Shown piece by piece: positions 15,804 through 22,996 of a DNA stretch of 43,207 bases. The first letter of the stretch is position 1. The number at the start of each line of letters is the position of its first letter. This DNA is from Acidobacteriota bacterium (lineage in GTDB: Bacteria; Acidobacteriota; Aminicenantia; UBA2199). The DNA lies in the NCBI GenBank assembly GCA_022711715.1, contig JAKLEC010000009.1:1-43207 (forward strand), given 5' to 3'. Under the pieces are notes generated by a model. That model had not been told where the DNA came from. It saw only the letters and a program-made list of their open reading frames with translations, and made no database searches. The translations under genes and the position numbers were made by a program.

Positions 15804-17150
15804 TCAGCCGACGAAGAGCATGGCCAGCGTGGCGGCGATGAGCAGCGGGCAGAGGTAGCGCACCGAGAACAACCAGACCGACCCCAGGCGCGCCCCCTTT
15901 GTGCCCCAGCCGATCTCGCGGAAGGCGGCGCTCTTTTTCCAGACGAAACCGGCGAAAATGGAGATGAACAGCGCGCCGACGCTCAGCGCCAGCGTCCCCC
16001 AGACGAAGTCCATCATCTCGAAGAAGCTGACGCCGACCAGCGGCAGCCTGCGGAAGCAGGGCACGCCGGCGAAGGAGAGGACCGAGGGGATGCCCAGCAG
16101 GAAGGAGAGCCCGCCGGCGAGCCATACCGCCTTGCTCCGGTTCCATTTCAGCTCGTCGATGCAGTAGGCGGCGACCACCTCCAGCAGCGAGATGGTCGAG
16201 GCCAGCGCCGCCACGCCCAGCAGCAGGAAGAACAGCAGGCCGAACGCCGTCCCCAGCGGCATGCGGTCGAAGATCACCGGCAGGATGTGAAAGACCAGCG
16301 GGTGGCCGCCGGCCGGGCTCATGCCGTAGGCGGCCAGCGCCGGGAAGATGATGAAGCCGGCCATGACGGCGGTGACCGTGTCCAGGCCGGCCACCCAGGC
16401 GGTGCTGCGCGGGATGCTCTCGTCCTTTTTCAGGTAGGAGCCGTAGGTGATCATGGCGCCCATGCCCAGGCTGAGGCTGAAGAAGGCCTGGCCCATGGCG
16501 TCGATGACCATCTGCGGCGAGAGCTTGGAGAAGTCGGGCTTGAGGTAGAACTCCAGCCCCTTGCCGGCGCCGGGCAGGGTCAGGGCGCGGCCCAGCAGGA
16601 CGAGCATGATGACCACCAGCACCGGCATCAGGACCTTGCAGGCCTTCTCGATGCCGCCGGAGATCCCCCGCGAGACGATCCAGGCGGTGAGGAAGATGAA
16701 CGCGCCCAGCAGCAGGAGCTGCAGCCCCACGTTCGCCGAGAAGGCGGCGAAGACGGCCGGCGTGGCCTCGGTGGTGGCGCCGCGCAGCTGGCCGGCCAGG
16801 GTCTTGAAGAAGTAGCCCAGAGTCCAGCCGGAGATCAGCGAGTAGTAGGAGAGGATCATCAGCCCGGCGATCACGCCCAGGTAGCCGACCAGCTTCCACT
16901 GCGACTTCGGCCGCAGCTCGCGGAAGGCGCCGACCGGGTTCTTGCCGGTGGCGCGGCCCATGGCGATCTCGGCGATCATCACCGGCATGCCCAGCAGGAC
17001 GACGGCGGCCAGGTAGACGAAGAGGAATACGGCGCCGCCGTACTTGCCGGTCATGTAGGGGAAGCGCCAGATGTTGCCGATGCCGATGGCCGAGCCGGCC
17101 GCGGCCAGGATGAAGCCGATGCTGGAAGTCCACTTGCCACGCGACGCCAT
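15804..17150 (-). CDS. neurotransmitter:sodium symporter family transporter
   Basis: A 448-aa membrane protein of the NSS (SLC6/LeuT-like) family, which uses the Na+ gradient to import amino acids or related amines. The start segment FILAAAGSAIGIGNIWRFPY is the family hallmark: unwound TM1 with the Na+ and substrate sites. Further typical parts are the TM2-3 region, SLGMGAMITYGSYL in TM6-7, LLEVVAAYCIDE and about 12 hydrophobic segments. The ATG at 17150 follows GGAGG; upstream codons fall in the promoter. It is monocistronic, divergent from the hypothetical gene at 17283. Substrate cannot be read from the sequence. Confidence 0.92.
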   Translation of the reverse strand: MASRGKWTSSIGFILAAAGSAIGIGNIWRFPYMTGKYGGAVFLFVYLAAVVLLGMPVMIAEIAMGRATGKNPVGAFRELRPKSQWKLVGYLGVIAGLMILSYYSLISGWTLGYFFKTLAGQLRGATTEATPAVFAAFSANVGLQLLLLGAFIFLTAWIVSRGISGGIEKACKVLMPVLVVIMLVLLGRALTLPGAGKGLEFYLKPDFSKLSPQMVIDAMGQAFFSLSLGMGAMITYGSYLKKDESIPRSTAWVAGLDTVTAVMAGFIIFPALAAYGMSPAGGHPLVFHILPVIFDRMPLGTAFGLLFFLLLGVAALASTISLLEVVAAYCIDELKWNRSKAVWLAGGLSFLLGIPSVLSFAGVPCFRRLPLVGVSFFEMMDFVWGTLALSVGALFISIFAGFVWKKSAAFREIGWGTKGARLGSVWLFSVRYLCPLLIAATLAMLFVG

Positions 17151-17182
17151 GGGGCCCTCCTCGGAACGCGGGTCGAAACCAG

Positions 17183-17211
17183 TTCCTAACACAGGGCAAC
17201 GGGGAAGTCAA
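17183..17211 (-). promoter_or_regulatory. probable promoter of the NSS transporter gene
   Basis: Minus strand TTGACT (17206-17211), a 17-nt spacer and TAGGAA (17183-17188). The -35 is good and the -10 weak. The expected start near 17176 leaves room for the GGAGG site before the ATG at 17150. Confidence 0.45.
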
Positions 17212-17217
17212 TGCGGC

Positions 17218-17246
17218 TTGCCAACGGACGGGAAAGCCGATACAAT
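17218..17246 (+). promoter_or_regulatory. promoter of the gene at 17283
   Basis: TTGCCA (17218-17223), a 17-nt spacer and TACAAT (17241-17246), only 6 nt from the opposing -35 box. The two promoters are back to back and could share a regulator. Confidence 0.6.
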
Positions 17247-17282
17247 CGGCGCGGCGGCCCGGCCGCCGGGAGGTTGGCGGGA

Positions 17283-17930
17283 ATGAGCGATGCGCTGTCA
17301 GGGCTGGCCGTGGCGGCGGTCACCGCCGTGGCGGTGGCCGGCATCTTTCTCTGGGCCGGCCGCGTCCGCAGGCGGAAGATCGAGGCGCTGCGGGGGCTGT
17401 GCCTGCGGCGCGGCTGGAAGTACGAACCGCTGGGCGGTTCCCTGCGGCACGGCCACCGCATCGAGGGGGACGGCTGGTCATTCGAGGCCGTTTCCCGCTC
17501 CAGCGGCCGCGAGTCCGGCCCCGGCTCGTCCGACTGGGACCATGCCACGCTCTGGAGCTCTTCGGGCGAGAATCCCGGCCGCGGCACCTTCATCCTCGGC
17601 CTGAACCCCGGGGGCATGCGCGACCTGGCGCGCATGCCCGCGGCTCTCCTTGCCCGCTTCCTGGGCCCGGAGGCGGCCGGCATGCGCCCGTATCCGGCGG
17701 GCGGGCGGCTCGAACCGCGCTTCATGCTGCTTGCCCGCGAGGAGCCGCCGGCCATGGGCTTCCTGGACGGGCGCAGCGAGGAGATGCTGGCGGCATGGCC
17801 CGCTGCGCTGCCCCTGGTCGTCCGCTCGTCGCCCGCCCGACTCGAGCTGCGGGTGGCGGGCCGGCGCCTGGAAAGGCCGGAGGACATCGAGCGCCTGGTC
17901 GAGCTGGGGCAGAGCTTTTTACAGGGCTGA
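17283..17930 (+). CDS. membrane-anchored hypothetical protein (215 aa)
   Basis: Unrecognised. One N-terminal membrane segment (about residues 5-25, LAVAAVTAVAVAGIFLWAG) is followed at once by basic GRVRRRK, which suggests N-out/C-in topology, and then by a soluble domain of about 185 residues beginning LRGLCLRRGWKYEPLGG. This resembles the general plan of the many 'DUF3137-like' membrane-anchored proteins, but I cannot assign it. The ATG at 17283 follows GGGAGG at a spacing of 9 nt, and the gene has its own promoter. The next gene, folK, has a separate promoter after a repeat region. Confidence 0.6.
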   Translation: MSDALSGLAVAAVTAVAVAGIFLWAGRVRRRKIEALRGLCLRRGWKYEPLGGSLRHGHRIEGDGWSFEAVSRSSGRESGPGSSDWDHATLWSSSGENPGRGTFILGLNPGGMRDLARMPAALLARFLGPEAAGMRPYPAGGRLEPRFMLLAREEPPAMGFLDGRSEEMLAAWPAALPLVVRSSPARLELRVAGRRLERPEDIERLVELGQSFLQG

Positions 17931-17938
17931 CCGTACTC

Positions 17939-18087
17939 TAGTGATAGTGATAGTGATAGTGGTAGAAAAAGCAGAAAGTACTTGGTAGACGGTTTACGGT
18001 ATACGGCGTACGGGAAAGCCATAACTGCGAATGAGGCAGTTTCTTTGCTGCTGCCGTCTACCGTCAACCGTATGCCGTCCACCAAGT
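17939..18087. repeat. repeat region with inverted heptamer arms
   Basis: Starts with four GTGATA-type hexamers (17939-17965). A clear inverted pair follows: 17980-18013 and 18054-18087, 34 nt each, both opening ACTTGGT and made of NNNACGG heptamers (GACGG, TACGG variants), matching at most positions when one is reverse-complemented. The 40-nt core is unrelated. The element separates the hypothetical gene at 17283 from folK; no gene is visible within it. Confidence 0.7.
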
Positions 18088-18111
18088 GCCCTTGATGGCT
18101 GCTCCTGTCCC

Positions 18112-18140
18112 TTGTCTCTCGTCTCAACTTCTTCTATGAT
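18112..18140 (+). promoter_or_regulatory. folK promoter
   Basis: TTGTCT (18112-18117), a 17-nt spacer and TATGAT (18135-18140). The A of the ATG at 18148 is the eighth base after the -10 box, so transcription should begin at or next to the start codon. Confidence 0.55.
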
Positions 18141-18147
18141 GGTCGTC

Positions 18148-18708
18148 ATGGCGCGAACGAGGAAAAATCCCGGCAGTTTGCCATGCGGCTACCGTTACGG
18201 CGGCGCCGTCGCGCCGCGCGCCGGCTCGACTCTCTATCACCTGGGGCTGGGCTCGAACCTGGGCGACCGGCGCGCCCATCTCGAAGCGGCGCTGGCGTTC
18301 CTGGGCGGCATCGGCCGGGTGCGCAAGCGCTCCTCGATCTACGAGACGGACGCCGTCGGCATGCCCGGTTCGCCCCCGTTCCTGAACATGGCCGTCGCCC
18401 TGGAGACGGCCCTGCCGCCGCTCGAGCTGCTCCGGGCGTGCAAGGCCCACGAGTCGGCGCAGGGGCGCGACCCGCACGACTCCCACTTCCGCGACCGGGC
18501 GATCGACATCGACATCCTGCTCGCCGGCGACCTGGTGCTGGCCGCCCCGGAGCTGGCCATTCCCCATCCGCGCCTGGCCGAGCGCGGCTTCGTCCTGGTG
18601 CCCCTGTTCGAGATCGCCCCCAAGCTGCTTCACCCGATCGAAAAGGAGACGGTGGTCCGCCTTCTGGCGCGGCTGAAGGGGACGGGCGGGGTCAGGCGCA
18701 TCCCCTGA
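18148..18708 (+). CDS. folK: 2-amino-4-hydroxy-6-hydroxymethyldihydropteridine pyrophosphokinase
   Basis: FolK, about 186 aa, transfers pyrophosphate from ATP to hydroxymethyldihydropterin in folate synthesis (cytoplasm). The family pattern is clear: LGLGSNLGDRRAHLEAAL, SSIYETDAVG, PPFLNMAVALET, RDRAIDIDILLAGDL (metal-binding Asp residues) and IPHPRLAERGFVLVPLFEIAP. About 28 residues precede the conserved start and look non-conserved. The ATG at 18148 is chosen from its position just after the -10 box; ATGs at 18136 and 18139 would lie inside that box. There is no Shine-Dalgarno sequence. Two small genes follow closely. Confidence 0.92.
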   Translation: MARTRKNPGSLPCGYRYGGAVAPRAGSTLYHLGLGSNLGDRRAHLEAALAFLGGIGRVRKRSSIYETDAVGMPGSPPFLNMAVALETALPPLELLRACKAHESAQGRDPHDSHFRDRAIDIDILLAGDLVLAAPELAIPHPRLAERGFVLVPLFEIAPKLLHPIEKETVVRLLARLKGTGGVRRIP

Positions 18709-18718
18709 GGAGGTCATC

Positions 18719-19036
18719 ATGCTGCTGAAAAAGAAAAAGACCGAGAGCGTCACGGCGGAATGGACGGGCGAGTACCGCTTCCGCGTGACCGGCGGCCGCC
18801 ATGCCCTGGAGTGCGGCGTCGTCATCCGCACGACGGTCGCCGCCGGCGTGTTCTGGGAGGCGCGCATCATCAAGGTCCTTTCGGGCGATGAGCGGGTCGC
18901 CACCGGCCAGATGCATTACCGCCTGGCGCTGCCGGCCGGGGAGGCCGTGCGCCGGGTCCGCGCCGCCGCCCGCCTGCTGGGCTTCAGGGGCAAGGTGCAT
19001 GTCTACGCCATGGACGGGATGCTGCTCCTCTCCTGA
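18719..19036 (+). CDS. hypothetical protein (105 aa)
   Basis: Not recognised. Basic N-terminus (LLKKKKTES), then an alpha/beta domain with regular strands (EYRFRVTGG, CGVVIRTTVAAGVFWEARIIKVL) and a helix (EAVRRVRAAARLLG). No signal peptide or membrane segment. The ATG at 18719 follows GAGGAGG at good spacing, 10 nt after the folK stop, so it is co-transcribed with folK. Codon usage matches the neighbours, which supports a real gene. Confidence 0.65.
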   Translation: MLLKKKKTESVTAEWTGEYRFRVTGGRHALECGVVIRTTVAAGVFWEARIIKVLSGDERVATGQMHYRLALPAGEAVRRVRAAARLLGFRGKVHVYAMDGMLLLS

Positions 19037-19048
19037 CCGCTGGGGACC

Positions 19049-19540
19049 GTGAAGCGAGCGATGGCAAAAACGACCAGCAGCGCGGCCGGGCTGGTCGCAA
19101 AGCTGGGGCTTAAGGAACACCCCGAGGGGGGCTTTTACCGGGAAATCTACCGCTCGCCGCTCCGCGTCCGCGCCGGCGGCAAGGAGCGCAGCGCCGTCAC
19201 CTGCATCTACTATCTCCTGCCGCGCGGCTCCTTCTCCGCCTTCCACCGCCTGCGCCACGACGAGCTCTGGCACTTCCTCGGCGGCTCGCTCTTGCGCATC
19301 CACTGCCTGCGCGCGGGCCGGAAGCCCTGGACCCTGGAGCTGGGCCCCGGCCGCGAGCTGCAGGCGGTCGTCCCGGCCGGCACCTGGTTCGCGGCCGAAG
19401 TGGGCCACGGCGATTTCGCGCTGCTCGGCTGCACGGTGGCCCCGGGGTTCGAGTTCGCCGACTTCGAGCTTGCCGACCGTGGGGAACTGGCCGCCGCCTT
19501 TCCCGCCGCGGCCGGCCTGGTCCGCCGCCTGACCCGCTAG
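19049..19540 (+). CDS. cupin family protein (DUF985-like)
   Basis: A 163-aa protein of the cupin_5/DUF985 type: LGLKEHPEGGFYREIYRS at the start, CIYYLLPRGSFSAFHRLRHDELWHF (the characteristic strand with S-x-F-H-R), the LELGPGRELQAVVPAGTWFAAE strand pair and LLGCTVAPGFEFADFEL. Related proteins bind sugar nucleotides or small ligands; few have a proven function. Start choice is uncertain: GTG at 19049 (used here) or ATG at 19061; the family match begins after both. It lies 12 nt after the hypothetical gene at 18719, probably in the folK transcript. Confidence 0.8.
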   Translation: MKRAMAKTTSSAAGLVAKLGLKEHPEGGFYREIYRSPLRVRAGGKERSAVTCIYYLLPRGSFSAFHRLRHDELWHFLGGSLLRIHCLRAGRKPWTLELGPGRELQAVVPAGTWFAAEVGHGDFALLGCTVAPGFEFADFELADRGELAAAFPAAAGLVRRLTR

Positions 19541-19556
19541 CGCCGTTCCGGCGCGC

Positions 19557-19585
19557 TTAACACCGTACGTTTTTTATGTTATAAT
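19557..19585 (+). promoter_or_regulatory. promoter of the carbamoyltransferase cluster
   Basis: TTAACA (19557-19562), a 17-nt spacer with a T-run, then a perfect TATAAT (19580-19585). The start is expected near 19592, giving a leader of about 36 nt to the ATG at 19628. Confidence 0.75.
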
Positions 19586-19627
19586 CTCCCCCGTTATTCT
19601 CCCGGCGGTCGCCGGGGGGGATCCAGC

Positions 19628-20587
19628 ATGAAAGCATTCCTGGCCAAACTGCTCGTGGTATTGCTGGGCATCGCCGTGGGCCTGGCCGCGGCCGAGATCG
19701 GTGTCCGCATCTATTACGGCACCCTGCCCAAGGTCCCCGAATACAAGATGAACCAGCGGGGCTACCGCGACGTCGAGCACGCCCTGGCCAAGCCGGCGGG
19801 AACGACGCGCATCGCCTTCGTCGGCGACTCCTACACTTTCGGCGCCATGGTCGGGTTCGACCGCATTTTCTCCACCCGCACCGGGGACATGCTGCGGCGC
19901 CTCTACCCGGGGCGGCAGATCGAGGTGCTCAACTTCGGCGTGCGCGGCGCCAACATCGTCAAGGACCTGAACCGCTTCCAGGCCAGCGGCCTTAAATTCG
20001 ACCCCGACGTCGTCGTCTTCGGCTTCGTGCTCAACGACTTCACCAACCCCGAGGCCACGCACCGCTTCGACCGAAGCTTCCAGCATGAGGAAAAACGCTA
20101 CCGCTTCCTGGCGCCGCTGGAGAAATTTTCCGCCCTGGCCCGCTTCATCGACTGGGCCGCTTTCCAGCTCTTCGGCAAGGAGAAGAAGGCCCACCTGGCC
20201 TGGTTGAACAGCACCTTTCTGCCTGCGCACAACCCCTATTTCGCGAAGAGCCGGCGCGCCCTGGACGAGCTGACCGCCATCATCGGCAAGCGCCATGGCA
20301 TCGTCCTCTTCTTTCCCTACCTGGCGGCGAAGGCCGAGGATCACCTGCCCTACTACCGGGAAGGCAAGGCGCTGGTGCAGCACGCCTGCTTGAAGAACGG
20401 CTGCGAATTCGTCGAGGTGTGGCCGCTGCTGAAGCACAAGCGCCACAGCGCCTGGTGGGCGAGCCCGCTCGACCACCATCCCAACGCCGAGGCCCACGAG
20501 ATCATCGCCCGCGCCGTGGCCGGGATCATCCGCCGCAAGGGCCTGCTGGACGCCGCGCCCGCCCCCGCCGCCATGGAGCGACCATGA
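19628..20587 (+). CDS. SGNH/GDSL-type hydrolase, membrane-anchored or exported
   Basis: A 319-aa protein with an N-terminal hydrophobic segment (residues 5-22) that acts as signal or anchor, then an SGNH hydrolase domain. The nucleophile motif is VGDSYTFG. The Gly block lies in NFGVRGANIVKD, the Asn block in FGFVLNDFTNPE, and the Asp/His block in SPLDHHPNAEAHEIIA near the C-terminus. Such enzymes act as esterases or acetyl/acyl transferases on glycans in the periplasm. It is the first gene of the 19628-24496 cluster and overlaps the carbamoyltransferase gene by 4 nt (ATGA). It probably edits or attaches an ester on the same product; this is inferred from context. Confidence 0.85.
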   Translation: MKAFLAKLLVVLLGIAVGLAAAEIGVRIYYGTLPKVPEYKMNQRGYRDVEHALAKPAGTTRIAFVGDSYTFGAMVGFDRIFSTRTGDMLRRLYPGRQIEVLNFGVRGANIVKDLNRFQASGLKFDPDVVVFGFVLNDFTNPEATHRFDRSFQHEEKRYRFLAPLEKFSALARFIDWAAFQLFGKEKKAHLAWLNSTFLPAHNPYFAKSRRALDELTAIIGKRHGIVLFFPYLAAKAEDHLPYYREGKALVQHACLKNGCEFVEVWPLLKHKRHSAWWASPLDHHPNAEAHEIIARAVAGIIRRKGLLDAAPAPAAMERP

Positions 20588-22404
20588 ACGTTCTCGGCAT
20601 TTCCGCCTTCTACCACGACAGCGCCGTGGCCCTGGTGCGCGACGGCCGCATCGCCTACGCCGCCCAGCAGGAGCGTTTCACGCGCAAGAAGCACGACCCC
20701 GAGTTCCCGCAGGAGGCGCTGGCCGACTGCCTGGCCTATACCGGGCTGAAAGCGGAGGAGATTGACCACGTCGTCTTCTACGAGAAGCCCTTCCTGAAGA
20801 TGGACCGCCTGTTCTCCACCTACATGCAGTTCGCGCCGGGCGGCATCCGCAGCTTCCTGAAGGCGGTGCCGCTGTGGACCAAGCACCGCATCTTCATCAA
20901 GGAGATCATCCGCGAGAAGCTGGGCCGCCCCGACGCCCCGGTGCTGTTCACCACCCACCACGACGCCCACATCGCCTCGGCCTTCTTCCCCTCGCCCTTC
21001 CAGGAGGCGGCCGTCATCACCCTCGACGGCGTGGGCGAATGGGACACCCTGACCATCGCCCGCGCCGAGGGCAACGACTTCCGGGTGCTGAAGCGCCTGG
21101 TGTTCCCCCACTCGCTGGGGCTGCTCTACTCCGCCTTCACCTACTTCACCGGCTTCAAGGTCAACTCCGGCGAGTACAAGCTGATGGGCCTGGCGCCGTA
21201 CGGCGAGCCGCGCTACCGCGACCTCATCCTGGAGAAGCTCATCGACCTGAAGGAGGACGGCTCGTTCCGCCTCAACCTGGACTACTTCAACTACCACGTC
21301 GGCCTGACCATGACCAACGGCCGCTTCGCCCGGCTGTTCGGCGCCGCGCCGCGCAAGCCCGAGACGCCGATCCGCCCCGTCGACATGGACCTGGCCGCCT
21401 CCATCCAGGCCGTGCTCGAGGAGATCATCGAGCGCATCGCCCGCCACGCCAGGGAGCTGACCGGATCCGCCAACCTGTGCCTGGCCGGCGGCGTGGCCCT
21501 CAACTGCGTGGCCAACGGCAGGATCCTGAAAAAACAGATCTTCAGGGACATCTGGATCCAGCCCGCCGCCGGCGACGCCGGCGGGGCGCTGGGCGCGGCG
21601 CTCGACGTCTGGCACCGCCACCTGAAGAACCCGCGCCGGGCCGACGGCCGCCGCGACGCCCAGCAGGGCTCCTTCCTGGGGCCATCCTATCCGCGCGCGG
21701 CGATCCTGGCCTTCCTGCAGGAGAAGAACATCCCCTACACGGAGCTGCCGCGGCCGGAGATGGCGCGCAGGGTAGCCGAGCTGATCGACGGCCAGAAGGT
21801 GGTCGGCTTCTTCCAGGGGCGCATGGAGTTCGGCCCGCGCGCCCTCGGCGGCCGCAGCATCCTCGGCGACGCCCGCTCAGCGGAGATGCAGTCGAAGATG
21901 AACCTGAAGATCAAGTTCCGCGAGTCCTTCCGCCCCTTCGCCCCCTCGATGCTCGAGGAGCAGGTGGGGGAGTACTTCGACTTCGACCACCCCTCGCCCT
22001 ACATGCTCCTGGTCTACAACCTGCAGGAGAAGCACCGCCGGAGGCTGACTCCGGAGGAGCAGGCGCGGCAGGGGCTCGACCAGCTCCACAACCTGCGCTC
22101 GGGAGTGCCGGCCATCACCCACGTCGACAACTCGGCGCGGCTGCACACCGTCCGCCGCGAGGTCAATCCCTATTACTACGCGGTGATCGAGGAGTTCCAC
22201 CGCCGCACCGGCTGCCCGATCATCATCAACACCTCGTTCAACGTGCGCGGCGAGCCGATCGTCAACAGCCCGCAGGACGCCTACCGCTGCTTCATGCGCA
22301 CCAACATGGACTGCCTGGTGCTGGAGGACTTCCTGATCGAGAAGCGGGAGCAGGAGTTCATCGCCGTCGACGAGGAGTGGATGAAGGAGTTCCCGCTGGA
22401 CTGA
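20584..22404 (+). CDS. NodU/CmcH-family carbamoyltransferase
   Basis: A 606-aa O-carbamoyltransferase, which uses carbamoyl phosphate and ATP to place a carbamoyl group on a hydroxyl, commonly of a sugar. The N-terminal Kae1-like ASKHA domain has ISAFYHDSAVALV, the metal ligand segment HHDAHIASAFFPS, VITLDGVGEWDT, NSGEYKLMGLAPYG and LAGGVALNCVANG. The C-terminal YrdC-like part has GRMEFGPRALGGRSIL and IIINTSFNVRGEPIV. Length is normal. The start is fixed by ATGA overlap with the hydrolase gene. Downstream SxtJ- and DUF5989-like genes make this a match to the sxtI-J-K arrangement seen in many bacteria, not only in toxin producers. Confidence 0.93.
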   Translation: MNVLGISAFYHDSAVALVRDGRIAYAAQQERFTRKKHDPEFPQEALADCLAYTGLKAEEIDHVVFYEKPFLKMDRLFSTYMQFAPGGIRSFLKAVPLWTKHRIFIKEIIREKLGRPDAPVLFTTHHDAHIASAFFPSPFQEAAVITLDGVGEWDTLTIARAEGNDFRVLKRLVFPHSLGLLYSAFTYFTGFKVNSGEYKLMGLAPYGEPRYRDLILEKLIDLKEDGSFRLNLDYFNYHVGLTMTNGRFARLFGAAPRKPETPIRPVDMDLAASIQAVLEEIIERIARHARELTGSANLCLAGGVALNCVANGRILKKQIFRDIWIQPAAGDAGGALGAALDVWHRHLKNPRRADGRRDAQQGSFLGPSYPRAAILAFLQEKNIPYTELPRPEMARRVAELIDGQKVVGFFQGRMEFGPRALGGRSILGDARSAEMQSKMNLKIKFRESFRPFAPSMLEEQVGEYFDFDHPSPYMLLVYNLQEKHRRRLTPEEQARQGLDQLHNLRSGVPAITHVDNSARLHTVRREVNPYYYAVIEEFHRRTGCPIIINTSFNVRGEPIVNSPQDAYRCFMRTNMDCLVLEDFLIEKREQEFIAVDEEWMKEFPLD

Positions 22405-22796
22405 TGAAAACCATACCCTACAAACCCGGTCAGGTCAGGCTCTTCCTGGCGATCCTCTACGTCGTCGTGATGGCGGCGCTGCTGCGCTCGGGCCCCGGGC
22501 TGCGCCCGGTGCGCCTGCCGGCGGCGGTGCTGAGCGCCGCCTGCCTGCTGTTCGCCCTGCTGCCGAGGTGGTTCTTCCCGGCCTTCCGGGTCATCCTCGT
22601 TGCCAGCAGCCGCCTGGGCAGCCTGATCTTTTCCCTGCTGACGGTCATCGTGTTCTACCTGGTCCTGACCCCGCTCTCCCTGGTCATGCGCCTGCTGGGG
22701 AAGCGCTTCCTGCACGCCCGTTTCCGCCCCCGCGCCGCAGCGGCCAGCTACTACGAGGAGGGGGAGGCGGCCGGCGACATGAACAGGCAATTCTGA
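22404..22796 (+). CDS. SxtJ-like small membrane protein (130 aa)
   Basis: A 130-aa integral membrane protein with about three hydrophobic segments (11-27, 40-60, 70-95) and a polar C-terminus (SYYEEGEAAG). VFYLVLTPLSLVMRLLGK is characteristic of the SxtJ family found between carbamoyltransferase and DUF5989 genes. The ATG overlaps the carbamoyltransferase stop (TGATG), so the two are translationally coupled. Function is unknown; it probably holds the carbamoyltransferase at the membrane. Confidence 0.8.
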   Translation: MKTIPYKPGQVRLFLAILYVVVMAALLRSGPGLRPVRLPAAVLSAACLLFALLPRWFFPAFRVILVASSRLGSLIFSLLTVIVFYLVLTPLSLVMRLLGKRFLHARFRPRAAAASYYEEGEAAGDMNRQF

Positions 22797-22810
22797 GGCA
22801 AGGAGACGCC

Positions 22811-22969
22811 ATGGGCAAGCTGTCGATCCTCGGCGAGATGTGGCAATTCATCCGGCACAAGAAGCGCTATTGGCTGCTGCCGATCATCGTCATCCTGCTG
22901 CTGGTGGCCATCCTGCTGCTGGTCACGCAGGGGACGGCCGTGGCGCCGTTCATCTACACCCTGTTCTAG
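22811..22969 (+). CDS. DUF5989 family micro-membrane protein (52 aa)
   Basis: A 52-residue protein: amphipathic start (GKLSILGEMWQFIRHKKRYW), then one membrane segment (LLPIIVILLLVAILLL) and the ending APFIYTLF. This is the DUF5989/SxtK pattern, regularly found directly after an SxtJ-like gene. The ATG at 22811 is preceded by AAGGAGACGCC. It lies 14 nt after the SxtJ-like stop. No catalytic residues; probably a subunit of a membrane complex with the carbamoyltransferase. Confidence 0.85.
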   Translation: MGKLSILGEMWQFIRHKKRYWLLPIIVILLLVAILLLVTQGTAVAPFIYTLF

Positions 22970-22996
22970 GAGACCGGCGCTACGGCCGGGGGGACG

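Noticed and set aside
17939-18087. Upstream extension of FolK (ATG at 18031)
   Set aside because: It would translate the inverted repeat and the promoter; the conserved FolK sequence begins much later.
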